Assembly: GCF_000826065.2 (NCBI RefSeq)
Contig: NZ_LN623540.1
Span: 1 to 64,000 of the forward strand
DNA length: 64,000 bases
Direction: 5' to 3'
Source of the DNA: Tessaracoccus massiliensis
GTDB taxonomy: Bacteria; Actinomycetota; Actinomycetes; Propionibacteriales; Propionibacteriaceae
In this document: in pieces, positions 6,547 through 15,337 of the stretch
Layout of the letters: each line of letters opens with the position of its first letter
How positions within the stretch are numbered: the stretch's first letter is position 1
The notes under the pieces: model-generated
The model's input: the letters and a program-made list of their open reading frames with translations, nothing else
The model's database searches: none
What the model was told of the DNA's origin: nothing
Made by a program: the position numbers and the translations under genes

Positions 6547-7922
6547 TCCAGGCTTCCGAGGTACTGGCGCAGCGCGGCCATGCCGTCGGCGGGTTCGAAG
6601 CCGGTGGCCTTGATCTTGTCCAGGGAGAGCGTGGAGTGGCGGGGGCGGGGCGCCATCGCGCGGCCGGCGGAGAACTCGGCTGTGGTGGTGGGGGAGACCT
6701 CCCCCTCCGCGCCGCGGGCGTCGAACACGGCGCGGGCCACGTCGAACCAGGTCATGGTGTCGCCGTCGGAGGTGACGTTGTAGGTGCCGTAGGGGACAGG
6801 GCCGGTGAGTACGTGTTGGACGGCGCGGGCGAGGTCGTCGGCGAAGGTGAGGCGGCCGTGCTGGTCGGCCACCACCGACGGGGAGGCGCCCTGGTCTGCC
6901 AGGCGGGCCATGGTGCGCACGAAGTTAGGGCCGTCGCCCACCACCCAGCTGGTGCGCAGGATGTAGTGGTGGGGCCAGGTGGCCACGAGGGCGTCGCCGG
7001 CGGCCTTGGCGGCGCCGTAGGCCGAGAGGGGAGTGAAGGTCTCATCCTCGTCGTGGTGCTCGGCCTCGCCGTCGAAGACGTAGTCCGAGGAGATGTGGAT
7101 CAGGGGGAGGCGGTGCCGACGCGCCGTGGCCGCGAGGTTGGCTGGGCCGGTGACGTTAACGGCCCAGCAGGCGGCGCGACCCTCGCCTTCCGCGGCGTCG
7201 ACGGCGGTCCAGGCGGCGGCGTTGATGATGGCGGAGGTCTGGGAGAACTCGTAGGCGGCCACGGCGTCGGCGTCGGTGATGTCGAGCTCGGCCCGGTCGG
7301 TGAACACCGCGTTGGGTAGCAGGCGGCGCAGCGCGCGGCCGAGCTGGCCGTCGGCCCCGGTGACCAGTGGGCGCGGGAGGGCGAACGGCTCGACGTCGGC
7401 GAGCTGGGGGTGGTTCTGGTCCGCGTCGCTGAGCACGGCGTCGGACAGGGGGATGGGCCAGTCGACGGCGGGGTGGCCCAGGTGGGTGAAGGTGTAGCGG
7501 GATTTCGCCTCGGCGGACCAGTGTTCGTTGACGAGGTAGGTGTAACAGGTGCCGTCTTCGAGGGCCTGGTAGGCGTTGCCGACGCCGCGGGGGACGAACA
7601 CGGCGCGCCCGGCGTCGATCTCGATGGTGAAGACGCGGCCGAAGGTGGCGCCGTCACGCAGGTCGATCCAGGCGCCGAACACGCGGCCGGTGGCGACGGA
7701 GACGAGCTTGTCCCACGGTTCGGCGTGGAAGCCGCGGGTGACGCCGGCCTTGGCGTTGAAGCTGAGGTTGTTCTGCACCGGCCCGAAATCCGGCAGCCCG
7801 GCGGCCACCATTTTCTCGCGCTGCCAGCCTTCTTTGAACCAGCCGCGGGAGTCGCCGTGGACGGGGAGGTCGACGACGAGCAGCCCCGGAATGTCGGTGG
7901 GGGAGACGGTGGGCGTGGTCAC
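6543..7922 (-). CDS. rmlCD: RmlC-RmlD fusion: dTDP-4-keto-6-deoxyglucose 3,5-epimerase / dTDP-4-dehydrorhamnose reductase
   Basis: 459 residues. The RmlC cupin (about 10-178) includes FNAKAGVTRGFHAEPW with the catalytic-type His66 and the VPRGVGNAYQ segment. The RmlD short-chain dehydrogenase (about 185-459) has GADGQLG at 189-195 for NADPH, the SDYVFDG motif and the YGAAK catalytic pair. Together they perform the last two steps of dTDP-L-rhamnose synthesis; the fusion is known in actinobacteria. The GTG at 7922 is preceded by TAGGCT six bases upstream and no ribosome-binding site, suggesting a leaderless message. It heads the operon that continues through the nucleotidyltransferase, PqqD-like, phosphatase and HprK-related genes. 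Confidence 0.95.
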   Translation of the reverse strand: MTTPTVSPTDIPGLLVVDLPVHGDSRGWFKEGWQREKMVAAGLPDFGPVQNNLSFNAKAGVTRGFHAEPWDKLVSVATGRVFGAWIDLRDGATFGRVFTIEIDAGRAVFVPRGVGNAYQALEDGTCYTYLVNEHWSAEAKSRYTFTHLGHPAVDWPIPLSDAVLSDADQNHPQLADVEPFALPRPLVTGADGQLGRALRRLLPNAVFTDRAELDITDADAVAAYEFSQTSAIINAAAWTAVDAAEGEGRAACWAVNVTGPANLAATARRHRLPLIHISSDYVFDGEAEHHDEDETFTPLSAYGAAKAAGDALVATWPHHYILRTSWVVGDGPNFVRTMARLADQGASPSVVADQHGRLTFADDLARAVQHVLTGPVPYGTYNVTSDGDTMTWFDVARAVFDARGAEGEVSPTTTAEFSAGRAMAPRPRHSTLSLDKIKATGFEPADGMAALRQYLGSLE

Positions 7923-7928
7923 GCGCTC

Positions 7929-7934
7929 AGCCTA
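7929..7934 (-). promoter_or_regulatory. -10 like box TAGGCT for rmlCD (leaderless)
   Basis: TAGGCT on the minus strand ends six bases before the GTG. No Shine-Dalgarno sequence is present. Right-arm copy 59313-59318. Confidence 0.4.
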
Positions 7935-7992
7935 TCGGGTCGCTGCGCATCGCGGCCGGCCCCTGAGCCAGCCGCATGTCTGTTCCCTGGGT

Positions 7993-8008
7993 CAGCCGCC
8001 TGCGGCTG
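7993..8008 (-). terminator. hairpin downstream of the Doc-like toxin
   Basis: CAGCCGC-CT-GCGGCTG is a perfect 7-bp stem with a 2-base loop, 100 bases past the toxin stop. It lies within a ccctgag...agccgc dispersed repeat that fills much of 7960-8020. No U-tract. Right-arm copy 59239-59254. Confidence 0.35.
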
Positions 8009-8107
8009 GTCGGAGGGCACTGAGCGTGGTGACTGCCGGTTGAATCGGAACTCGCCCGCCTCAAGATCGGGGTTCATCTGCGATTGCCTGGATTTCGACG
8101 GTGCTGT

Positions 8108-8482
8108 TCAGTCCGCGAGGTGGCGCCGTATCCAGGTCGCAATGTCAGGAACGTCCAAAGTCCCTTCAGCGATGCCCAGTACGAGCTGTTCTGCGTCGTC
8201 GACGGATTCGTAGGTGAGGTCGTGACCGTTCATCAGGCAGAATACGCGGGCTGCGGCCCAAGCCAACCGCATGTTTCCGTCCACCAATGGGTGGTTTCGG
8301 GCGAGTGAGTGGAGCAGTGCGGCGGCCTTCGCCTCGACGGTTGGGTAGGCGTCGCTGCCGAAGACCGTCGCCGCCGGCCGGGCGGCCGCCGACGACAGGA
8401 GCCCGGCGTCTCGAATGGTGAAGGCGCCGAGGACCCCTTCGGCGATATGGAGGAGGTCCTCAACGCTGAGGTAATCGGTCAC
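8108..8482 (-). CDS. Doc/Fic-family toxin of a type II toxin-antitoxin pair
   Basis: 124 residues, the size of death-on-curing (Doc) proteins. These use the Fic fold to phosphorylate elongation factor Tu and stop translation. The Fic motif reads HPLVDGNMRLAW, so the usual lysine after GN is methionine here. The rest (all-helical, YLSVEDLLHIAEGVLG start) fits Doc. The GTG at 8482 overlaps the antitoxin stop (GTGA). The pair separates rmlCD from rmlB and has no evident role in polysaccharide synthesis. Confidence 0.88.
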   Translation of the reverse strand: MTDYLSVEDLLHIAEGVLGAFTIRDAGLLSSAAARPAATVFGSDAYPTVEAKAAALLHSLARNHPLVDGNMRLAWAAARVFCLMNGHDLTYESVDDAEQLVLGIAEGTLDVPDIATWIRRHLAD

Positions 8483-8676
8483 TTCGCGAGCCGGGCGAGC
8501 AACTCGGCGTCCTCTGTGCGGACGCGTTCGATGGCCGACGTGAGCCGGGTGCGCCGGTGTGAGATGTACTCGTGGAGGGCTGAGCGTACGACGTCGTTCA
8601 TTGAGCGTCCCTCAACCGCGGCCTGCTTCCGCAGCGCCGCCGCTTCGGCGTCGTCGAGACGAAGATTCATAGCCAT
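8479..8676 (-). CDS. ribbon-helix-helix antitoxin
   Basis: 65 residues. An N-terminal beta strand MNLRLDD and two helices (AEAAALRKQAAVEGRS, MNDVVRSALHEYI) are typical of CopG/Arc-type ribbon-helix-helix DNA-binding antitoxins, followed by a charged C-terminal tail that would neutralise the toxin. It is the first gene of the pair and would autoregulate it. ATG 8676 is chosen; a second in-frame ATG two codons later is also possible. Confidence 0.85.
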   Translation of the reverse strand: MAMNLRLDDAEAAALRKQAAVEGRSMNDVVRSALHEYISHRRTRLTSAIERVRTEDAELLARLAK

Positions 8677-8709
8677 CCGCTCATGGTACCAGCGCGGTAC
8701 TGCTGCCCG

Positions 8710-9762
<1,053 letters not shown>

Positions 9763-9938
9763 CTACTGGCCCGCTGCTGTCCTCTGCGTGCTGCTGCCTG
9801 TCGTCCCGGTGCAAGATCTGCTTTGCCCAGTGCAGGGCCCTGGGAATGGGCTATAGACGGGATACAGGGGTACGTCCTCGTTCCCGGCCTTCTGCTGAAC
9901 TGCGCTACACACGGCGGCGTCTCTGCCAAGCTGGGGAC

Positions 9939-10814
9939 ATGCGAGGAATCATTCTGGCCGGGGGCACCGGATCACGTCTCCATCCCATCACGCTCGGTAC
10001 CAGCAAACAGCTCATGCCTGTCTATGACAAGCCGATGATCTACTACCCGCTTGCCACGCTCATCTTCGCCGGCATCCGGGATGTGCTGATCATCACCACC
10101 CCGCACGAGGCGCAGGCGTTCCACCACCTCCTCGGCGACGGCGAACAATTCGGTGTGAACTTCACCTTCGCGGTGCAGCCCGAGCCCAAGGGGCTGGCAC
10201 AGGCGTTCACCATCGGGGCGGACTTCGTCGACGGCGAGAAGTCCTGCCTCATCCTCGGCGACAACATCTTCTCCGGCCCCGGCCTCGGCTCGCGGCTGCA
10301 GGAGCGCGCGCAGAGCGTCGACGGCGCCCTCGTCTTCGGCTACCAGGTGGCCGATCCCACCGCTTACGGCGTCGTCGAGGTGGACGACAACGGCATGGCC
10401 GTGTCCATCGAGGAGAAGCCGTCGCAGCCGAAGTCCCACTGGGCGGTGCCCGGCTTGTACTTCTACGACGAGCAGGTCACGGATATCGCGACGAACCTGA
10501 AGCCCTCACCTCGCGGTGAGCTGGAGATCACCGACGTCAACCGGGTCTACATGGAGCAGGGCAAGCTGCACGTCGACCTCCTCCCACGGGGCACCGCCTG
10601 GCTCGATACCGGCACCTTCGATTCCCTCAACGACGCCAGCAACTTCGTGCGCACCATCCAGGCCCGTCAGGGTCTACAGGTCGGCTGCCCGGAGGAGGCC
10701 GCGTGGAGGCGGGGCTTCCTGTCCGACGACGCGCTCGCCGAGCGCGCCACGCGCTACGAAAAGAGCGGCTACGGCCAGTACCTGCGCAACCTGCTCACCT
10801 ACGACGCCCGCTGA
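9939..10814 (+). CDS. rmlA: glucose-1-phosphate thymidylyltransferase
   Basis: 291 residues. The nucleotidyltransferase signature GGTGSRL at 8-14 (LAGGTGSRLHP), KQLMPVYDKPMIYYPL, LILGDNIF and the FDSLNDASNFV region are classical RmlA. It makes dTDP-glucose from glucose-1-phosphate and dTTP, the first step for rhamnose. The ATG at 9939 is chosen because the family start MRGIILAGG begins there; an upstream in-frame start at 9846 adds an unrelated 31-residue leader. The last 15 codons and the stop are part of an 83-bp tandem repeat that continues downstream. Confidence 0.96.
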   Translation: MRGIILAGGTGSRLHPITLGTSKQLMPVYDKPMIYYPLATLIFAGIRDVLIITTPHEAQAFHHLLGDGEQFGVNFTFAVQPEPKGLAQAFTIGADFVDGEKSCLILGDNIFSGPGLGSRLQERAQSVDGALVFGYQVADPTAYGVVEVDDNGMAVSIEEKPSQPKSHWAVPGLYFYDEQVTDIATNLKPSPRGELEITDVNRVYMEQGKLHVDLLPRGTAWLDTGTFDSLNDASNFVRTIQARQGLQVGCPEEAAWRRGFLSDDALAERATRYEKSGYGQYLRNLLTYDAR

Positions 10815-11012
10815 GTCGTTGGTTGAGCCGCATCCCGCGAGGAACGGGTGGCTACGGCCAGTACCTGCGCAATCTGCTCACCTACGACGCCCGCTGAGTC
10901 GTTGGTTGAGCCGCTGCCCGCCAGGGACGGGTGGCTACGGGCAGTACCTGCGCAATCTGCTCACCTACGACGCCGGCTGAGTCGTTGGTTGAGCCGCTGC
11001 CCGCGAGGAACG
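10767..11012 (+). repeat. 83-bp tandem repeat spanning the rmlA stop codon (3 units)
   Basis: Units start at 10767, 10850 and 10933 (period exactly 83). Each contains the DNA for the rmlA tail GYGQYLRNLLTYDAR, its TGA, and a gttggttgagccg...aggaacg hairpin-repeat piece. Only the first is in the gene; the next two are downstream echoes with a few substitutions. Right-arm copy 56235-56480. Confidence 0.9.
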
Positions 11013-11127
11013 AGCGGCGCAGCGTGTCGAAACCGGCTGAGCGTTCGAGCGGCCTTGATGCGAAGGTCACCGGGTTTCGACACGACCGCGCTCCTCGTTC
11101 CTCGGAGGCGGTCGGCTCAACCAGCGA
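10984..11127. terminator. large hairpin between convergent rmlA and sugar-transferase gene
   Basis: gttggttgagcc...gaggaacgag...gtgtcgaaaccgg (10984-11034) is complementary in blocks to ccgggtttcgacac (11070-11083), ctcgttcctcggagg and ggctcaaccag (to about 11127). It probably ends transcription from both sides. The 336-bp gap 10815-11150 holds only this and the 83-bp repeats. Right-arm copy 56120-56263. Confidence 0.5.
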
Positions 11128-11150
11128 ATGGCGGGTCAACCAGCGACTGC

Positions 11151-12557
11151 TCAGTAGGCCCCGCGACTGCTGAGCACCGCACGCACCGTCTTCATCAGGA
11201 TGACGATGTCCTGCACAAGCGACCAGTTGTCCACGTAGTACAGATCCAGCCGCACCGCGTCGTCCCAGCTCAGATCCGAGCGACCCGAGACCTGCCACAG
11301 CCCAGTGATGCCCGGGCGCACGTCCAGGCGACGCCGCACGTGCTTCTTGTACTGCTCCACCTCGTTGGCCAACGCCGGGCGAGGGCCGATGAGGCTCATC
11401 TCGCCCTTCAACACGTTGAACAGCTGAGGCAGCTCGTCAATGGAGTAGCGCCGGATGAAACGGCCGATCCGCGTCACCCGCGGGTCCTTCTTCATCTTGA
11501 ACAGGCGACCATCGGCCTCGTTGTGTTCCTCCAACTGCTCGGCGCGGATCTGCTCCGCGTTGGGTACCATGGAGCGGAACTTGTACAGCTGGAACGGCTG
11601 CCCGCCCCGGCCGACTCGGCTCTGCTTGAAGATCACCTTCCCGCCATCCTCGAGCTTCACCAGCAGTGCGGTGATCAGCAGCAGCGGAGAGATGAGCAGC
11701 AGGATGAGCGAGGAGCCGACGATGTCGAACAGCCTCTTGGTCAGCTTCAAGGACCGCTCTGCCTGGGGCTTGCCAACGTGCATCAGCGGGATGCCCGCCA
11801 CGGGGGTCACGCTGATGCGCTGGGCGGCGATGTCTGTCATGGCCGGCACCACGATCATCTGCGTGCGGTGTCGCTCCAGCGTGCGGGCGAAGGCGTTGAA
11901 CTCGTTGCCGCGCCGCACGGAGCCGGAGGTGAAGATCACCGCGCCGATGTTGTTGTCGTTCACCGCCTCCAGCAGCTCCGAGGACGTGCCGACGATGGGC
12001 ACACCGTCCACGTGCTCCTGCGGCTCGAGGGGGTTGGACAGCACGCCGACGGCGTCGTAGCCCAGCCAGGGCTCGCGGCCCAGCACGGCGATGACATCAG
12101 AAGCGGCCTCGGGATGCCCCGCCACCAGAGTGCGGACGCAACTCTTGCCCCGCCGTCGCAGCCCGTGCAGCACGCGCCGGGCGATGAGGCGCCCCAGAGC
12201 CAGCGCCGGAATGCCGATGAGGAAGAGCAGCGCCACGAAGATGCGTGAGAGCGGGTAGTTGAACAGGAACGCGGCTAGGGCCAGCACCAGCAGGAAGCCG
12301 ACGGAGGCGTTGATCACCTGCCGGTACTCGTCCACGCCGGCGCCCCAATGGCGCGGGCGGTAGGAGCCGCCGAGGATGAGGGTGAGCACCCAGCCCAGGA
12401 TGATCCACGGGACGATGGGGATGACGAGACGACGAACGTCCGCCTCCGCGTCCGGGAGGAACGGCATCCACTGGCGCAACTCCGCCGCGGCCAACGTGAC
12501 CGCAATCACGATTGCCGCGTCGAGTGCCAACACCACCCAACGAAACTTGCTCTGCAC
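11151..12557 (-). CDS. polyprenyl-phosphate hexose-1-phosphate transferase (WbaP/CpsE-like)
   Basis: 468 residues, the full length of the polyisoprenyl-phosphate hexose-1-phosphate transferase family. Four N-terminal membrane segments (roughly 7-125) are followed by a Rossmann-like central domain (about 135-265), a re-entrant hydrophobic segment (IVGSSLILLLISPLLLITAL, near 283), and the bacterial sugar transferase domain. That domain shows KFRSM, DPRVTRIGRFIRRYSIDELPQ, GEMSLIGPRPA and GITGLWQVSGRS. It transfers the first sugar phosphate onto undecaprenyl phosphate at the membrane, starting the repeat unit. The GTG at 12557 gives MQSKFRWVVLALD; no ATG fits. The sugar specificity cannot be read from sequence. 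Confidence 0.93.
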   Translation of the reverse strand: MQSKFRWVVLALDAAIVIAVTLAAAELRQWMPFLPDAEADVRRLVIPIVPWIILGWVLTLILGGSYRPRHWGAGVDEYRQVINASVGFLLVLALAAFLFNYPLSRIFVALLFLIGIPALALGRLIARRVLHGLRRRGKSCVRTLVAGHPEAASDVIAVLGREPWLGYDAVGVLSNPLEPQEHVDGVPIVGTSSELLEAVNDNNIGAVIFTSGSVRRGNEFNAFARTLERHRTQMIVVPAMTDIAAQRISVTPVAGIPLMHVGKPQAERSLKLTKRLFDIVGSSLILLLISPLLLITALLVKLEDGGKVIFKQSRVGRGGQPFQLYKFRSMVPNAEQIRAEQLEEHNEADGRLFKMKKDPRVTRIGRFIRRYSIDELPQLFNVLKGEMSLIGPRPALANEVEQYKKHVRRRLDVRPGITGLWQVSGRSDLSWDDAVRLDLYYVDNWSLVQDIVILMKTVRAVLSSRGAY

Positions 12558-12718
12558 CTACATACGCCCCCTTATGCACGCTCACCTTACTGAAACCTCG
12601 TGACAATTTGCACGCGTGCCAGGAAGCGACTGCGTGGGCAAGCGCCCCGCTGCCTATACCCATCGGGAAACGACGGTGACGTGCACCGTCCGGCAGACAC
12701 GTCTGGGGGTTCCGCCAC
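12558..12718. promoter_or_regulatory. divergent regulatory region between sugar transferase and BY-kinase 1
   Basis: 161 bp between two GTG starts facing away from each other. It holds a perfect 10-bp palindrome GCACGCGTGC (12610-12619), a 7-bp inverted repeat gacggtg/caccgtc (12672-12678, 12684-12690), a TAAGGT box on the minus strand (12584-12589) and TATACC on the plus strand (12655-12660) as candidate -10s. Right-arm copy 54529-54689. Confidence 0.4.
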
Positions 12719-14307
12719 GTGACCGTCCTCGAGTTTTTCCGGTTCCTGAGGCACAACGCCCGCGGGATCATCCTCTTCACCCTGGCCGGGCTCCTCCTGT
12801 CTGCCGCGTTCGCGTTCTCGCGGCCCGTGGTCTACGAATCCTCCGCCACCGGCATCGTCGTGGCTGGCGACAACACCTCCGTCGGCGGCGCCATGAGCGG
12901 CCACGCCCTCGCCAAGCAGCGCGCCTCCGTCTACATCACCCTCGCCGGCACCGGCGCCGTCAGGGAGCGGGCCCTCGCCCAGCCCGAGGTGCAGGCCGCC
13001 CCCGAGGCCGGCCGTGGCGCCATCAGCGCCGAGCCCCTCAACGAGACCATCATCCGCGTCACCGCCACCGGCAACTCCGCGGAGAACGCCCGCATCCTGG
13101 CCGACGCCGCACTCACCGCTCTGGCCGAGGAGGCCGTCGCGCTTGAGGGCCTCACGGTGGACAACGCCGCCCCGCAGGACCCCGCCGCCACCCCCACGGC
13201 CGATCCCGCGGACCCCAACGCAGCTCCGGGCGAGGGCAACATCGCCGTCCGGCTGGCGAAGTACAGCCCGGCCGCCCTCTCCAGCGACCCGGTCTCCCCG
13301 AACTGGGTGAGATCCTCGCCGTCGGCACCGGCCTGGGCCTCCTGCTGGGCCTGCTGATCGCGTTCCTGCGCCGCCAGCTCGACGTGCGGGTGCGCACCAT
13401 GAAGGACGTGGAGGACACCACCGGCCACGGCGTGCTGGGCGTCATCCCGGATTCGAAGGAGTTCGCCAAGCAGCGCGAGGGCGGCCGGATCAGCCTGGCC
13501 ACGCTGGGCACCACCGGCGAGGCGCTGCGTCAGCTGCGCACCAACCTGCGCTTCGTCGACGTGGACAACCCGCCGCGCAGCATCGTGGTGAGCTCCTCCA
13601 ACCCGGGCGAGGGCAAATCCACCATCTCCTCGGTGCTCTCAGTGCTGATGGCCCGCTCGGGCCAGCCCGTTGTCCTGATCGACGCGGACCTGCGCAAGCC
13701 CGTGCAGCACAAGACGTTCAACGCCGACAACGCCGTGGGCCTGTCCCAGGTGCTGGTGGGTGACGTGGCCGTGGAGGACGCGCTACAGCCCACCAACGAG
13801 CCCAACCTCTACGTCCTCACGTCAGGCCGTGTGCCGTCCAACCCCAGCGAGATGGTGGGCTCCAAGCGCATGCGCGCCCTCATCGAGAAGCTGTCGGAGA
13901 ACTACTTCGTCATCACCGACGCGCCGCCCATCCTGGCCGTCACCGACGCCCCGCTGCTGGCCGCCTCCACCGACGGCGTGGTGCTGGTCACCCGCGTGGG
14001 CGTGACCCGCAAGGAGCAGCTCAACCTGGCCGTGAAGCTGGTCAAGCAGGTGGGCGGCACCGTGCTGGGCACCGTCATGCACCGCGCCCGCGCCAAGGCG
14101 ATGGGCGAGACGGTCTACGGCGCCGGCTACGGCGGCAGCTACCAGTCCTACTACGGCGAGGGCTACCTGGCCGCCAAGGACGACGAGAAGGCCCCGGTCA
14201 GCGCAGACAACGTTGATCTCACCGTCGTCCGCGGCCCGGATACCAGCCTGACGCCGGTCACCCCGGAATCGGCTGAGGTCAAGAGCGCCAAGCGCCGCCT
14301 CTGGTGA
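12719..14307 (+). pseudogene. Wzz/BY-kinase 1, polysaccharide co-polymerase with tyrosine kinase domain (one frameshift)
   Basis: As written there are two frames: 12719-13357 (Wzz part) and the kinase part open to 14307. They join at CCCC 13296-13299. One extra C gives ...DPVSPELGEILAVGTG... and an uninterrupted 529-residue protein. Membrane helix 1 is near residues 15-34, an extracytoplasmic Wzz region follows, helix 2 is near 198-217, and then a BY-kinase with Walker A PGEGKST (about 296-302), Walker A' LIDADLRKP and Walker B VITDAPP. A tyrosine cluster (YGAGYGGSYQSYYGEGY, about 470-487) is the likely autophosphorylation tail. It would control chain length and export. The homopolymer site suggests sequencing error rather than true inactivation. 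Confidence 0.85.
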
Positions 14308-14334
14308 ACGCTCCCTGAGCCTGCCCCCGCCCAG

Positions 14335-15162
14335 CTACGTGGTGGTGCCGCGGTCCTCAACGCGCGATAGTGCCTCGAGGATGCGGTCCACGTGCTCTTC
14401 GATGTCGCGCGCTGTGCGGGCGGCTGCGTCGTCGCCCTGGCCGTAGGGGTCGATGACGGAATCTGCCGGGTCATGCGACCTGTGGCTCCACAGATACCCC
14501 GGCACCTCATCGGTGCCCAGCCCATCAGGTAGCTGCTGCAGCTCGCGGGTGGCCTGGCCGATCACGAACGTGCGCCGCGCCAGCTCCGGCCATTCGTCGA
14601 GGATGTAATCGCGCTGCTCCCCGGTGAGCGTGATGATCAGATCCGCGTGGCTGGCGACGGAGCGGTTCAGCTGCCGCGACCTGTGGGTGGTGTCCAGCCC
14701 GGCCTGCTTCAGGTGCGCGGCCATGGGCGGGTCCATCTCCTGCCCGACGAGGGCGTGGGTGCCGGCCGGGGAGAAGTGGATGGTGCCGTCGGAGCGGCCG
14801 CGGGCATAGGCGGCGGCATAGGCGGAGCGGCAGATGTTGGCGGTGCAGACGAAGAGCACGCCGAAGCGGTCCTTCGGCGGCGCCAGCTGCACGGTGGGCA
14901 CGTCCTGGCTGCTTGCATCGACGATGAGGTGCCGCTCGGCGAGGGATTCGGTCAGCTTCTGGATGCCGGCAGCGATCAGGTCGGCGGGGGCGTCCCACCG
15001 GCCCGCGGCGGCATCGAGGGGGCTGATCCCTTCGGCCACGCTGTGCAGGATGGCGGCCTCGGCGCCGGTGAAGCTGCGGGTGGCGCCGGAGTGATCGCGC
15101 AGTTCCAGCCCGCCGTCGGTGAGAGCACTGGACGCGAGATCCGGGTGGAGGCGGTATTTCAT
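14335..15162 (-). CDS. PqqD-like domain fused to low-Mr protein tyrosine phosphatase
   Basis: 275 residues. The N-terminal 85 residues (MKYRLHPDLASSALTDGG, then FTGAEAAILHSVAEGISP and a C-terminal ERHLI strand) look like a PqqD winged helix. The rest is a low-Mr tyrosine phosphatase with CTANICR (CX5R) near 106-112 and VIDPYGQGDD as the general-acid loop. It is transcribed between two BY-kinases of opposite orientation, so their tyrosine-rich tails are the probable substrates. The start at ATG 15162 has a strong ribosome-binding site (agaggag) and TAGGGT 38-33 bases upstream. A longer upstream frame is antisense to BY-kinase 2 and is discarded. The PqqD call is moderate, the phosphatase call firm. 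Confidence 0.88.
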   Translation of the reverse strand: MKYRLHPDLASSALTDGGLELRDHSGATRSFTGAEAAILHSVAEGISPLDAAAGRWDAPADLIAAGIQKLTESLAERHLIVDASSQDVPTVQLAPPKDRFGVLFVCTANICRSAYAAAYARGRSDGTIHFSPAGTHALVGQEMDPPMAAHLKQAGLDTTHRSRQLNRSVASHADLIITLTGEQRDYILDEWPELARRTFVIGQATRELQQLPDGLGTDEVPGYLWSHRSHDPADSVIDPYGQGDDAAARTARDIEEHVDRILEALSRVEDRGTTT

Positions 15163-15337
15163 GGTGCTCCTCTGGTGCCTACAGCTGACTGGTGGGAGCC
15201 ACCCTAGTGCTCTGGGCCCCTCACCTGCGGGTGAATTGGCGCGGCGGGGTTGTGCCGGCCTCGGCATCTGATGCGTATGGCCGGGTGTGGGTGCAGTAGC
15301 ATGAGGGATGTCTCCCCGCAAGTAGAAAGACGGCCGC
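15163..15337. promoter_or_regulatory. divergent promoter region between PqqD-phosphatase and BY-kinase 2
   Basis: 175 bp without genes. TAGGGT on the minus strand (15201-15206) for the phosphatase and TAGCAT on the plus strand (15297-15302) for the kinase are candidate -10 boxes, each followed by a 30-35 base leader. Right-arm copy 51910-52084. Confidence 0.4.

Noticed and set aside
9846-9938. N-terminal extension of RmlA
   Set aside because: The Arg-rich leader is not part of the family; MRGIILAGG at 9939 is the normal start.
10767-11012. CRISPR array
   Set aside because: Units are tandem without spacers, period 83, and derive from the end of rmlA.
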